Below, piece after piece: positions 17,361 to 25,250 of a stretch of DNA of 64,000 bases. The notes beneath the pieces were generated by a model. It saw only the letters and a program-made list of their open reading frames with translations. It did no database searches and was not told the DNA's origin. The first letter of the stretch is position 1; each line of letters begins with the position of its first letter. This DNA is from a bacterium (GTDB lineage Bacteria > Bacillota > Clostridia > Oscillospirales > Ruminococcaceae). The position numbers were made by a program, and so were the translations under genes. The stretch is taken from positions 162,226 to 226,225 of the forward strand of contig SFVK01000001.1 in assembly GCA_004561545.1 (NCBI GenBank), in the 5' to 3' direction.

Positions 17361-17406
17361 AAAAGGGTCAGGCCCGCTGCGTTTTGTGTCCGCAGCGGGC
17401 CTGACC
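17361..17406 (-). terminator. Intrinsic terminator of valS
   Basis: A 16-bp perfect stem (17366-17381 with 17391-17406) and a 9-base loop; on the minus strand the stem is followed by a short T-rich tail. It lies about 70 bases after the valS stop. Confidence 0.8.
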
Positions 17407-17431
17407 TTCTTTGTTATTTTGTCTGGAATTT

Positions 17432-17471
17432 CTTCGGTTCCTTCTTTGCAAAGAAGGAACAAAATCCTCCG
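17432..17471. repeat. Dispersed ~40-bp repeat, copy 1
   Basis: The segment contains a perfect inverted repeat GTTCCTTCTTTG/CAAAGAAGGAAC followed by AAAATCCTCCG. A near-identical copy lies at 47441-47481 in the same orientation, differing by one inserted base and about two substitutions. Confidence 0.7.
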
Positions 17472-17478
17472 TACATCC

Positions 17479-20184
17479 TCAGCCCAGCGCCTGAATGGAC
17501 TGGCGGATGTTGGCGAGCTTATCCTCGGCGGCGGCGAGCTTGGCGCGGGTCTCGGCAACCAGCTTCTCGGGGGCGCGCTCCACAAACTTGGGGTTGCCCA
17601 GCTGCTTGCGGAAGATCTCGGCCTCCTTCTCCGCCTTGGCCAGCTCCTTGTTCAGACGGGCCAGCTCCTTTTCGCGGTCGATCAGCTCCATCATGGGGAT
17701 AAAGCCGCGGGCCGCCGGGGTGACCACGGTGGCCATGCCATCGGTGGAGCCCTCATACTTTTCCGTCAGCGTCACATCGGTGGCAAAGGCAAACCGCGCC
17801 AGATAGGCTCCGCCCTTCTGGAAGGCCACCGGGTTGGCCGTCTCAATGACCATGCTGGTCTTGCGGGCCGGATGAACGTTCATATCGCTGCGGGTGGCGC
17901 GCACAGCCTTGATATAATCCATCAGGATTTCAAAGTCGGCGCACTCCTGCGGCCAGCTGCGCATGGCGGCGGCATCCGGCCAGTCCTGGGTCATGATGGT
18001 CTCGGCGCTGCCGGGCAGGGCCTGATAGATTTCCTCGGTGATGAAGGGCATGAAGGGATGGAGCAGCTTGAGCGCCGCGTCCAGCACCCACACCAGCACC
18101 TTGCGGGCCGCGTCCGCCTGCGCGGCATCGCCGCCGTTCAGCCGGGATTTGCAGATCTCGATATACCAGTCGCAGTAGATGTCCCAGATAAAGTTCTCCA
18201 CCTTCTCGGCGGCCAGGCCCAGCTCATACTTTTCCAGGTTGGCCGTCACTTCGGCGGCGGTGCGGGCCAGCTCCGAGAGCACCCACTTGTCGCTCATGTC
18301 CAGCAGGCTTTCCTCCGGCAGGCCGGGCGCAAAATCCTCCGGCAGATTCATCTGCACAAAGCGGGCGGCGTTCCACAGCTTGTTGGCAAAATTGCGGCTC
18401 GCCTTGACCTTTTCATCGCTGTAACGCATATCATTGCCCGCCGTGGAACCGATCAGCAGCGTCATGCGCAGCGCGTCGGCGCCGTACTGGTCAATGACCT
18501 CCAGCGGGTCAATGCCGTTGCCCAGGGATTTGCTCATCTTGCGGCCCTGGCTGTCCCGCACAAGGCCATGGATGAGCACCGTGTCAAAGGGCGCCTTGCC
18601 GGTGTAGGCAAGGCCCGAGAAAATCATGCGGGACACCCAGAATCCGATGATGTCATAGCCCGTGACCAGCGCGTTGGTGGGATAGAAATAGGCAAGATCC
18701 TCGGTCTGCTGCGGCCAGCCCAGCGTGCTGAAGGGCCACAGCGCGGAGCTGAACCAGGTATCCAGCGTATCGGGGTCCCGGGTCAGATGGGCGCTGCCGC
18801 AGTGCGGGCAGACGGCGGGGGCTTCCTTGGCCACCACGGTGGCGCCGCAGTCATCACAGTACCAGGCGGGAATCTGATGCCCCCACCAGAGCTGACGGCT
18901 GATGCACCAGTCGCGGCTGCCCTTCATCCAGTTGATATAGTTTTTGGTAAAGCGCTCGGGCACAAAGCGGATTTCGCCCTTCTCGACGCTCTCAATGGCG
19001 GGGCCTGCCAGAGGCTCCATGCGGACGAACCACTGCTTGGACACCATCGGCTCAATGACGGTATGGCAGCGGTAGCAGGTGCCCACCTCATGCTTGAGGG
19101 GCTCGGTGGATTTGAGATAGCCGCCCGCTTCCAGGTCGGCCAGAATGGCCTTGCGGGCCTCGGCGGTGGTCATGCCGGCGTACTTGCCGCAGTCCAGCAC
19201 TTCGGGCTCGTCGGCGGAGGCGTGGCCGCTGGCCTTGAGGGCTTCGGCCTCGGCGCGGTCGGCGGCGCCGGTCATATGGCCGTCGTAGGTCAGCACGCGG
19301 ATGACCGGCAGGTTGTGGCGCTTGCCCACCTCAAAGTCGTTGGGGTCGTGGGCGGGGGTGATCTTGACCACGCCGGTGCCCTTCTCCATGTCGGCATGCT
19401 CGTCACAGACGATGGGGATCTCCTTGTTCAGCAGCGGCAGAATCACATGGCAGCCGTGCAGATGGGCATAGCGGGGATCGTCGGTGTTGATGGCCACGGC
19501 GGTATCGCCCAGCATGGTCTCGGGGCGGGTGGTGGCCAGCTCCAGCATCTCGCCGGTTTCCTTGACCGGGTAGAGCAGATGCCAGAAGGAACCGTCCTTC
19601 TCCTCATATTCCACCTCGGCGTCCGAGATGGAGGTGTTGCAGTGGGGGCACCAGTTGACCATGCGGTTGCCGCGGTAAATCAGGCCCTGATCGTAGAGCC
19701 GCACAAAGACCTCCCGGACGGCATCGGAACAGCCCTCGTCCATGGTGAAGCGCTCCCGCTCCCAGTCGCAGGAACAGCCCAGCTTTTTGAGCTGGCTCAC
19801 AATGCGGGAGCCGTAGGTGTTTTTCCAGGCCCAGGCGCGGTCCAGAAATCCCTCGCGGCCCACCATCTCCTTGGTCAGACCCTCCTCGCGCATGGCGGCC
19901 ACCACCTTGGCCTCGGTGGCAATGGAGGCGTGGTCGGTGCCGGGCACCCACAGCGCGGCATAGCCCTGCATCCGCTTGAACCGGATGAGGACATCCTGCC
20001 AGGTCTCGTCCATGGCGTGGCCCATATGGAGCTGGCCGGTGACGTTGGGCGGCGGCATCACAATGGTAAAGGGCTTTTTGGATCGGTCAATCTGGGTATG
20101 GAAATACCCCTTGTCGCACCAGTTCTGATAAATGCGGTCCTCGGTGCCCTTGGGATCGTACTGTTTGGCAAGTTCTTTCGGCAT
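17479..20184 (-). CDS. valS: Valyl-tRNA synthetase
   Basis: A 901-residue class I synthetase with editing. The HIGH box is HMGH (residues 53-56, within PPPNVTGQLHMGHA); the KMSKS box is at 549-553 (GRKMSKSLGNG). The CP1 editing insertion (~residues 190-390) contains TTRPETMLGD. Zinc-knuckle-like cysteine pairs (YCDDCG, CPHCGS) occur in the core near 440-465, and the last ~65 residues form the coiled-coil tRNA arm (REKELARLNKELAKAEKEA). The start ATG at 20184 follows GAGGAGGAACCC. A valine T-box leader precedes the gene. Confidence 0.96.
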   Translation of the reverse strand: MPKELAKQYDPKGTEDRIYQNWCDKGYFHTQIDRSKKPFTIVMPPPNVTGQLHMGHAMDETWQDVLIRFKRMQGYAALWVPGTDHASIATEAKVVAAMREEGLTKEMVGREGFLDRAWAWKNTYGSRIVSQLKKLGCSCDWERERFTMDEGCSDAVREVFVRLYDQGLIYRGNRMVNWCPHCNTSISDAEVEYEEKDGSFWHLLYPVKETGEMLELATTRPETMLGDTAVAINTDDPRYAHLHGCHVILPLLNKEIPIVCDEHADMEKGTGVVKITPAHDPNDFEVGKRHNLPVIRVLTYDGHMTGAADRAEAEALKASGHASADEPEVLDCGKYAGMTTAEARKAILADLEAGGYLKSTEPLKHEVGTCYRCHTVIEPMVSKQWFVRMEPLAGPAIESVEKGEIRFVPERFTKNYINWMKGSRDWCISRQLWWGHQIPAWYCDDCGATVVAKEAPAVCPHCGSAHLTRDPDTLDTWFSSALWPFSTLGWPQQTEDLAYFYPTNALVTGYDIIGFWVSRMIFSGLAYTGKAPFDTVLIHGLVRDSQGRKMSKSLGNGIDPLEVIDQYGADALRMTLLIGSTAGNDMRYSDEKVKASRNFANKLWNAARFVQMNLPEDFAPGLPEESLLDMSDKWVLSELARTAAEVTANLEKYELGLAAEKVENFIWDIYCDWYIEICKSRLNGGDAAQADAARKVLVWVLDAALKLLHPFMPFITEEIYQALPGSAETIMTQDWPDAAAMRSWPQECADFEILMDYIKAVRATRSDMNVHPARKTSMVIETANPVAFQKGGAYLARFAFATDVTLTEKYEGSTDGMATVVTPAARGFIPMMELIDREKELARLNKELAKAEKEAEIFRKQLGNPKFVERAPEKLVAETRAKLAAAEDKLANIRQSIQALG

Positions 20185-20230
20185 ACAGGGTTCCTCCTCT
20201 TCCGGTTTGCGGGACGGAGCACAAAGCAAA

Positions 20231-20532
20231 AGGCCGTCCCAGGACTGACTCCATGGGACGGCCTGTAACTTCTACAAGTCGCGGTACCACCCAAATTGGT
20301 TCTGCGCGCAGAACCCACTTGAACGCCCTGTAACGGGGGCGAAACGGAACCGGCTAACGGCTTGCCCGCTCACCGATCCTGCCCGGCAGGCCCTGCTCCG
20401 CCGCCTGACGCGCAACGGTACAGGGATGCCCGCGGGAGCGACAACCCCGGGCGCACCCCTGCCGGCTTTCACCTGCCCCGGCTCTCTGCAAAAGGCGCCT
20501 GCCCGCGGAACTCCCCCGCACTGCATTTTGTA
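20231..20532 (-). promoter_or_regulatory. T-box leader of valS
   Basis: The leader carries the T-box core TGGTACCGCG (minus strand, 20289-20280), followed by a terminator with a 10-bp stem (20232-20241 with 20254-20263) and a T-rich tail. Upstream is a Stem I-like region with AGAGAG and GGTGAAAGCC. A GTC triplet (20442-20440) on the 3' side of Stem I is a plausible valine specifier; that assignment is inference. Uncharged tRNA-Val would stabilise the antiterminator and permit valS transcription. Confidence 0.9.
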
Positions 20533-20538
20533 AAGTTT

Positions 20539-20568
20539 AGTGTACCGCATCCGGGGCGGAATTGTCAA
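20539..20568 (-). promoter_or_regulatory. Promoter of the valS T-box transcript
   Basis: Minus strand -35 TTGACA and -10 TACACT, 18-base spacer, immediately upstream of the T-box leader. Confidence 0.7.
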
Positions 20569-20690
20569 GGGGGGCGGGGCAAATTGTTGGGACCCCGGCG
20601 CATAAAACCCGCCCGGCCGGGACGGTTTGTCCCAACGGAAGATGCCGTCCCATTCCGGCACCAGGAAGGGACCGCCGGCCCCCTTTGTGA

Positions 20691-20722
20691 CAAAAAAGAA
20701 TGCCCTGCATCTCTGCAAGGCA
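20691..20722 (-). terminator. Intrinsic terminator of the tRNA-Arg gene
   Basis: A 9-bp stem TGCCTTGCA/TGCAGGGCA with a GAGA tetraloop and TTCTTTTTTG tail begins 5 bases after the tRNA 3' end. Confidence 0.88.
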
Positions 20723-20726
20723 CTCT

Positions 20727-20803
20727 TGGTGCGCCGGAAGGGACTCGAACCCCCGGCCTTCTGATTCGTAGTCAGACACTCTATCCAGCTGAGCTACCGG
20801 CGC
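20727..20803 (-). tRNA. tRNA-Arg (ACG)
   Basis: A 77-nt tRNA including an encoded CCA. The acceptor stem GCGCCGG/CCGGCGC is perfect. The D-loop has AGCTCAGCTGGATAGAG, the anticodon loop is CTACGAA (anticodon ACG, read as ICG for CGN arginine codons), and the T-arm has GGTTCGAGTCC. It is a monocistronic unit with its own terminator. Confidence 0.97.
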
Positions 20804-20890
20804 ACACATCATTGCGCTCATTTCCGAGCGCTTAATTATTATAGCACAGGATGGAGGAATGTCAATACTTTTTTGGGATTTTTTCGGCTT

Positions 20891-22102
20891 TTATTTCATT
20901 TTTACCGCACCTCTGCGATGCATCGCGGAAAACCCGGCTGCGGCCGCGCTGAGCAGCACCACGGCGCCCAGCGCGACAAGGCCCGCGCCGGCGTGGCCGG
21001 TCACATCCCCCACCCAGCCGGTCAGCGGGCTGGCGGGGATCATCAGCAAGCTGTAGGCCATGCTGTCCACACTGACCAGCGTGGCGCGCTGATCACTGGG
21101 ATATGCGTCATTGAGGCGCTGCTGCACATGGAGGAACCATGCCTGGGTGCTGACGGAAATCAGCGCACCGCCCGCGATGGCCCCGGCCACCGGCGCGGCC
21201 CCCGCCGCCATGGTGGACACACCGCACACCAATGCGCAGACGGCATAGAGCAGGCCCAGGCGGCGGACCCTCAGACGCCGGCCCAGCGCCACGCCCAGCA
21301 CACCGCCCGCCTCGGTGAGCAGCATGGGCAGGCCCAGCCACCGGGTGGGAAAGCCGGCCTGCACCAGCCGCTGCTGCAAATACATATAGCTCAGATAACA
21401 CGGCAGGCTAATGACCGCATTGGCGGCAATGTAGAGTGCCACCCGCGGGCTGCCGGTCAGGAACCGCGCCGTAAGGCGCACATGGTCTGCCAGCCGCCGG
21501 CCGATGCCCCGCAGCGGGTTGCTCTGGCGGGCGGCCTGGGTCCGGGTGACCACCGGCTCTTTGAGGAACACCGCCGCCACCGTGCGGGCCAGGCCCACAA
21601 CGGCATCGGCCAGATAAAACCCCACAAAGCTCAGCACGCCGGAAAGCATACTGCAACAGTCGCTGAGCAGCCGGCCCGCCGTCTGGAGCTGGCAGCAGTT
21701 GGCGTCCACCTGCAGATATTCGCCGCTGCGTCCGGCCTGCTTGAGGCTGTCGTAGGTGATGGCTTCCTGGGTGCCCGAGATGAGGTTATAACTCAGCGCA
21801 CTGGCCCCCATGGCCAGGCAGACCGCCGCAAAGCTGTTGCCAAAGGCCATAGTCAGCGCACTGCCGCAGGCCATCAGGCCGGAGGCCGCCAGCGTGCGCC
21901 GCCGCCCCAGAAGGTCGGCCGCCACGCCGCTGGGCACCTCGGCCAGCAGGCTGACCAGATGGAAAATGCCCTCTGCCAGACCAATCTGGGCCAGGGAATA
22001 GCCGCGGGCGGCCAGCAGAGTCACCCAGACCGCATTGGTCACGCCGAGAGCGGAGGTAAAGGAATAGGCATAGACTGCCCGGAGCTGTCGTTTGATATTC
22101 AT
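20891..22102 (-). CDS. MFS efflux-type transporter under leader attenuation
   Basis: A 403-residue major facilitator with about 12 hydrophobic segments. The N-terminal half has the MFS loop signature, seen as DLLGRRRTL between helices 2 and 3 after EVPSGVAA. There is a central cytoplasmic loop (FLKEPVVTRTQAARQ). No substrate-defining motif is recognised; the family includes drug and tetracycline exporters. The start at 22102 has a modest ribosome site (AAGGA at ~12 bases). What stands out is the ~250-base leader with its own promoter, a 15-codon leader peptide and an intrinsic terminator, the layout of antibiotic-inducible resistance genes. The gene after it in the same strand order is tRNA-Arg. 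Confidence 0.85.
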   Translation of the reverse strand: MNIKRQLRAVYAYSFTSALGVTNAVWVTLLAARGYSLAQIGLAEGIFHLVSLLAEVPSGVAADLLGRRRTLAASGLMACGSALTMAFGNSFAAVCLAMGASALSYNLISGTQEAITYDSLKQAGRSGEYLQVDANCCQLQTAGRLLSDCCSMLSGVLSFVGFYLADAVVGLARTVAAVFLKEPVVTRTQAARQSNPLRGIGRRLADHVRLTARFLTGSPRVALYIAANAVISLPCYLSYMYLQQRLVQAGFPTRWLGLPMLLTEAGGVLGVALGRRLRVRRLGLLYAVCALVCGVSTMAAGAAPVAGAIAGGALISVSTQAWFLHVQQRLNDAYPSDQRATLVSVDSMAYSLLMIPASPLTGWVGDVTGHAGAGLVALGAVVLLSAAAAGFSAMHRRGAVKMK

Positions 22103-22142
22103 GGGAAACACCGTCCTTGTTCGATGGAAAATGGGGTTGACC

Positions 22143-22252
22143 GTGTACCCAAAAAGAAAGCGCCACGGCAAACAAGCCATGGCGCAATGGTGACAGACAC
22201 CGTTCGACCTGGTATTTACCGAAAGATTTCTTATTTTTGAAACAGGGTACAC
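22143..22252 (-). promoter_or_regulatory. Long-range complementary pair in the MFS leader
   Basis: GUGUACCC at 22252-22245, just after the leader peptide, is perfectly complementary to GGGUACAC at 22150-22143, directly after the terminator T-tract. The pairing could switch leader folding; this is inference from complementarity alone. Confidence 0.4.
22151..22185 (-). terminator. Attenuator terminator in the MFS leader
   Basis: As minus-strand RNA, GCGCCAUGGC and GCCGUGGCGC form a 10-bp stem with one U-G wobble and a 6-base loop, followed by UUUCUUUUU. On the plus strand the wobble becomes an A-C mismatch, so the element acts in the MFS direction. It lies 49 bases before the MFS start, i.e. 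inside the leader. Confidence 0.85.
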
Positions 22253-22268
22253 CACGACAGGGACGGCG

Positions 22269-22316
22269 TTATTTGTACGCCAGAACTTTGCGCAGAAGAC
22301 CTGCAAAGCCCTGCAT
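22269..22316 (-). CDS. 15-residue leader peptide of the MFS gene
   Basis: A short frame encoding MQGFAGLLRKVLAYK and a TAA stop. The start codon is preceded by GGAAGGAAGGG with a 6-base gap, a stronger ribosome site than that of the transporter it precedes. It lies between a near-consensus promoter (22350-22378) and an intrinsic terminator (22151-22185), the arrangement in which a drug-stalled ribosome on the leader peptide changes downstream RNA folding. Function is inferred from layout; no known leader peptide sequence is recognised. Confidence 0.65.
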   Translation of the reverse strand: MQGFAGLLRKVLAYK

Positions 22317-22349
22317 GGGATACCCTTCCTTCCGGTTTGATCTGCATTC

Positions 22350-22378
22350 AGTATAACACCTGCCAAGGGGTTTGGCAA
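22350..22378 (-). promoter_or_regulatory. Promoter of the MFS leader transcript
   Basis: Minus strand -35 TTGCCA, 17-base spacer, -10 TATACT, about 34 bases upstream of the leader-peptide start. Confidence 0.78.
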
Positions 22379-22407
22379 GCGTCAAAACGCCTGCGGCAGG
22401 CAGAACA

Positions 22408-23775
22408 TTACAGGGGCTGGCGTTGGCTGGTTTTGAAATAGCGCAAAACCATGGGCAGCGCGACGCAGAACGCGATGACATCCGCCGCGGGGCCGGCAAT
22501 CTGGACCCCCAGAATGCCGATGAGTTTGGGCAGAACCAGCAGCGCCGGAATGTAAAGAACCAGTTGGCGGCCAAAAATCAGCAAGCTGCTGGGCAACGGC
22601 CTGCCCACCACCTGGAACAGGATGGTGGCGCTGTTAAGGAAATTGGCAAAGGGCAGCGCCACACAGATGAGCCGCAGCGCGGTGGCACCGTAGGCGATCA
22701 CCAGCTCGTCGTCCCGGAACAGCCCGATGAGCCGGGGCGCAAAGGCGATGCCAATCACCGCAAACACGCACATACTGGCCACACTGACCTTGACGGCAAA
22801 CCAGAAGGCCTGACGGACCCGCTTATGGTTGCCCATACCGTGGGCAAACCCGATGACCGGCTGGCTGCCCTGGTTCATGCCGCCCGAGACGGCGTTGGCC
22901 AGATAGAGCAGCCGCCCGGCGATGCTCATGGCGGCGATGGCGGCATCGCCCCAGGCTCCGGCCGTCCAGTTGAGCACCACGTTGGCCACCATGTTACAGC
23001 CGTGGCGGCACAGGCTGGGGAAGCCCATCACAAGGATATCGCGGTAGTCCGATACATCCCGGCTGACGAACCGGATCGAGAGATGCACCTGGGTTTTGCC
23101 CCGCAGGTAATAGCTGAGCTGGATGGCAAACGCCACCGCCTGGCTGAGCGCCGTGGCCGCCGCCGCGCCGGTGATGCCCCAGTGAAACACAAAGATGAAC
23201 AGCGGGTCCAGCGCCATATTGAGCACGCCTCCGGTGACCTGGCCCACCATGCTCTCCCGGCTTTTACCCTCGGCGCAAAGGCCTTTGCTGAGCACAAGGC
23301 TGCCGATGCAGAAGGGCGCGGCGATAAAAATAAACCGGCCATAGGCCAGCGCATAGGGCATCAGCGTCCGGGTGGCGCCCAGAAGCCGCATCAGGCTCTC
23401 CCCCGCCGTCAGGCCCACCGCCGTGACCAGCAGCCCCACGGCCAGCGCCAGAAAGAAGGCGGTGCTGGTGATGGCGTCGGCATGGCGGTTTTCCCTGGCG
23501 CCCAGCATACGAGACACCAGGCTGGACGCGCCGGTGCCGAACCAGAACCCCAGGCCGTTGAGCACCATCACCACCGAGAACACCACGCCCACTGCCGCCG
23601 TGGCGCTGGTGCCGATGCGCCCCACAAAAAAGGTATCGGCCATGTTATAGACGCTCATGATAAGGGTGGTGACCATGGTGGGGACGGCCAGCGAGAGAAT
23701 CAGCCCGCCCACAGGGGCGTTGGCCATTTTATCATATTCCGCCTGTTTTTCCGGCGCGGAACGGGTGGTTTGCAT
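22408..23775 (-). CDS. MATE family efflux transporter
   Basis: A 455-residue multidrug and toxin extrusion protein: cation-coupled export through 12 membrane helices arranged as two repeated halves. Typical features: PVGGLILSLAVPTMVTTLIM near the N-terminus, YNMADTFFVGRIGTSATAA at the end of helix 1, and the repeated second half beginning near DILVMGFPSLCRHGCNMV (residue ~245). Length is standard. The start ATG at 23775 follows AGGAAGCG. Upstream (23830-23847) the inverted repeat TTGAG/CTCAA flanks 8 bases and may be an operator, immediately next to the inserted transposase gene. Confidence 0.9.
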   Translation of the reverse strand: MQTTRSAPEKQAEYDKMANAPVGGLILSLAVPTMVTTLIMSVYNMADTFFVGRIGTSATAAVGVVFSVVMVLNGLGFWFGTGASSLVSRMLGARENRHADAITSTAFFLALAVGLLVTAVGLTAGESLMRLLGATRTLMPYALAYGRFIFIAAPFCIGSLVLSKGLCAEGKSRESMVGQVTGGVLNMALDPLFIFVFHWGITGAAAATALSQAVAFAIQLSYYLRGKTQVHLSIRFVSRDVSDYRDILVMGFPSLCRHGCNMVANVVLNWTAGAWGDAAIAAMSIAGRLLYLANAVSGGMNQGSQPVIGFAHGMGNHKRVRQAFWFAVKVSVASMCVFAVIGIAFAPRLIGLFRDDELVIAYGATALRLICVALPFANFLNSATILFQVVGRPLPSSLLIFGRQLVLYIPALLVLPKLIGILGVQIAGPAADVIAFCVALPMVLRYFKTSQRQPL

Positions 23776-23829
23776 GACGGCGCTTCCTTTCCCCGCAAAA
23801 ATGCTTTAAATTATAGTATATCACAGCCT

Positions 23830-23847
23830 TTGAGCAGGTTCACTCAA
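23830..23847. promoter_or_regulatory. Inverted repeat upstream of the MATE gene
   Basis: TTGAG and CTCAA separated by 8 bases, 55 bases upstream of the MATE start, with AT-rich -10-like sequence (TATACT/TATAAT) between the repeat and the gene. Possible repressor site. Confidence 0.35.
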
Positions 23848-23852
23848 TCGCC

Positions 23853-24824
23853 ATGAATATTGTAGCACAGGAAAAGAAAAACAGCAAGCGGTATTTACCC
23901 CACGCAGTGAGCACAAAGGAAGGGGCAGTAAAGCTATACCGCCAAACAAAGGATATTGACTTTGTGCTTCGCCGGTATCACATTTCAAAAGCCTCCCTCA
24001 TGCGGTGGAACAAGCTGTATGACGGCACGAAGGAATCTCTTATGCCCAAGTCACACCGCCCCCACAGCCAACATCCCAACGCTCACACCGAGGAAGAATT
24101 GAACTGGATTAGGAACTACCATCGCCGCAACCCTAACATCAGCATTTGCGAATTATATGGCAAGCTTCGTCAAGAGAAGGACTACAGCAGACACCCGGGG
24201 TCATTGTATCGTGTGTTTGTCCGTCTTGGATACCGGAAGAAAGTGGAATCCACAAAGAAGAAATCAAAGCATTTAGGTCACTACGATACGCCTACAGAGT
24301 TGGGGAAAAAGTGGCAAACGGACGTAAAATATGTGCCAGCGGTCTGCTATGTGGGGACAGATAGTGAGAGATTCTACCAATACACCATGATAGAAGAAGC
24401 GAGCAGAGAACGTTTTCTCTATGCCTATCGGGAAAACAGTAGCTACAGCACGGTAGACTTTGTACCGCGTGCAATCAAATACTTTGGCTATGCGCCTGAC
24501 ATGATCCAGACACACAATGGCGGAGAATTTACTCACACGCAAAAGACAAATCGCGTTCATCCTTTGGATACTTTTTGCGGGAAGTATCACATTGTCCACA
24601 AGACGATCCGTCCGAGAACGCCCTGGCATAATGGCAAAGTGGAACGTAGCCACAGGAATGACCAGGAACGATTCTATAATTACCTAAAGTTCTATTCATT
24701 TGAGGATCTACAGCTTCAGATGAGACACTACTTACAGCGATCCAACCGGATTCCTATGGCCGTCCTTGGATGGAAATCGCCGATTCAGAAGCGCCATGAT
24801 CTCGAAGCCGCCCGGTTTTGCTGA
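23853..24824 (+). CDS. IS481-like transposase with altered DDE triad
   Basis: A 323-residue DDE transposase with an N-terminal helix-turn-helix (FVLRRYHISKASLMRWNKL, residues ~37-55) and an integrase-core domain. The first catalytic Asp is D157 (WQTDVKYVP) and the Glu is E264 (HNGKVERSHR). The second Asp, expected in QTDNGxEF, is His221 (IQTHNGGEF). The protein ends with the family's LGWKSP segment. With one catalytic residue changed it is probably inactive. Base composition and codon use are clearly more AT-rich than the flanks. No terminal inverted repeats or target duplication were identified, so element ends are not called; an 11-bp inverted repeat (24814-24824 with 24845-24855) overlaps its stop. 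Confidence 0.85.
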   Translation: MNIVAQEKKNSKRYLPHAVSTKEGAVKLYRQTKDIDFVLRRYHISKASLMRWNKLYDGTKESLMPKSHRPHSQHPNAHTEEELNWIRNYHRRNPNISICELYGKLRQEKDYSRHPGSLYRVFVRLGYRKKVESTKKKSKHLGHYDTPTELGKKWQTDVKYVPAVCYVGTDSERFYQYTMIEEASRERFLYAYRENSSYSTVDFVPRAIKYFGYAPDMIQTHNGGEFTHTQKTNRVHPLDTFCGKYHIVHKTIRPRTPWHNGKVERSHRNDQERFYNYLKFYSFEDLQLQMRHYLQRSNRIPMAVLGWKSPIQKRHDLEAARFC

Positions 24825-24944
24825 TTGGCTGCGCCCTCTCTCCGTCAGCAAAACCAATCTGCAAATCTTGTGACTCTTTCGTTTTTTCGGTCTCACATCA
24901 TTGACAAACGAACAGCGGGTGTAAATTCCCGCATGAACGTAAAA

Positions 24945-25250
24945 TTACAGCCGGTAGTCCAAACAGGTGCGGACCTGGGTATAGGGGCGGACTTTGCTGT
25001 CCGCCACCGCGACGTGGGCGGGATGAACGGAATAGGCCTTGAGGGCCGCCTCATCCACAAAGCTGGAATCCAGCATCAGGTCGGCGTTGGCGGAGCTGGG
25101 CAGCGCGTCAATGTTCACCTGAATGTCCAGCAGGCCCGGAATCTGCCCGGCCAGGCCCTCCAGGCCCTCCTTGATTGCGGCCTTGACGGCAGCCTTCTCG
25201 GCGTCGGAAAGATCCTCCCGGAGCTTCCACAGAATCACATGCTTGATCAT
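24945..25250 (-). CDS. Dabb family (stress-responsive A/B barrel) protein
   Basis: A 101-residue single Dabb (alpha-beta barrel) domain protein: MIKHVILWKLRE at the N-terminus and the central DLMLDSSFVDEAALKAYSVHP stretch (read from residue ~62) are characteristic. Related small proteins dimerise and bind hydrophobic ligands; their role in bacteria is mostly unknown. Its ATG overlaps the TGA of the upstream amidotransferase gene (ATGA), so it is translationally coupled to it. GGAGG lies 9-10 bases upstream inside that gene. Confidence 0.82.
   Translation of the reverse strand: MIKHVILWKLREDLSDAEKAAVKAAIKEGLEGLAGQIPGLLDIQVNIDALPSSANADLMLDSSFVDEAALKAYSVHPAHVAVADSKVRPYTQVRTCLDYRL

Noticed and set aside
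20584..20636. Structured GC-rich segment with GTTGGGA/TCCCAAC ends between tRNA-Arg and the valS promoter
   Set aside because: Considered as an extra RNA gene, but no known fold or promoter was seen; it is most likely incidental or part of termination.
24273..24653. Antisense frame inside the transposase gene
   Set aside because: The transposase frame has clear family motifs; the antisense product resembles nothing and has no start signals.
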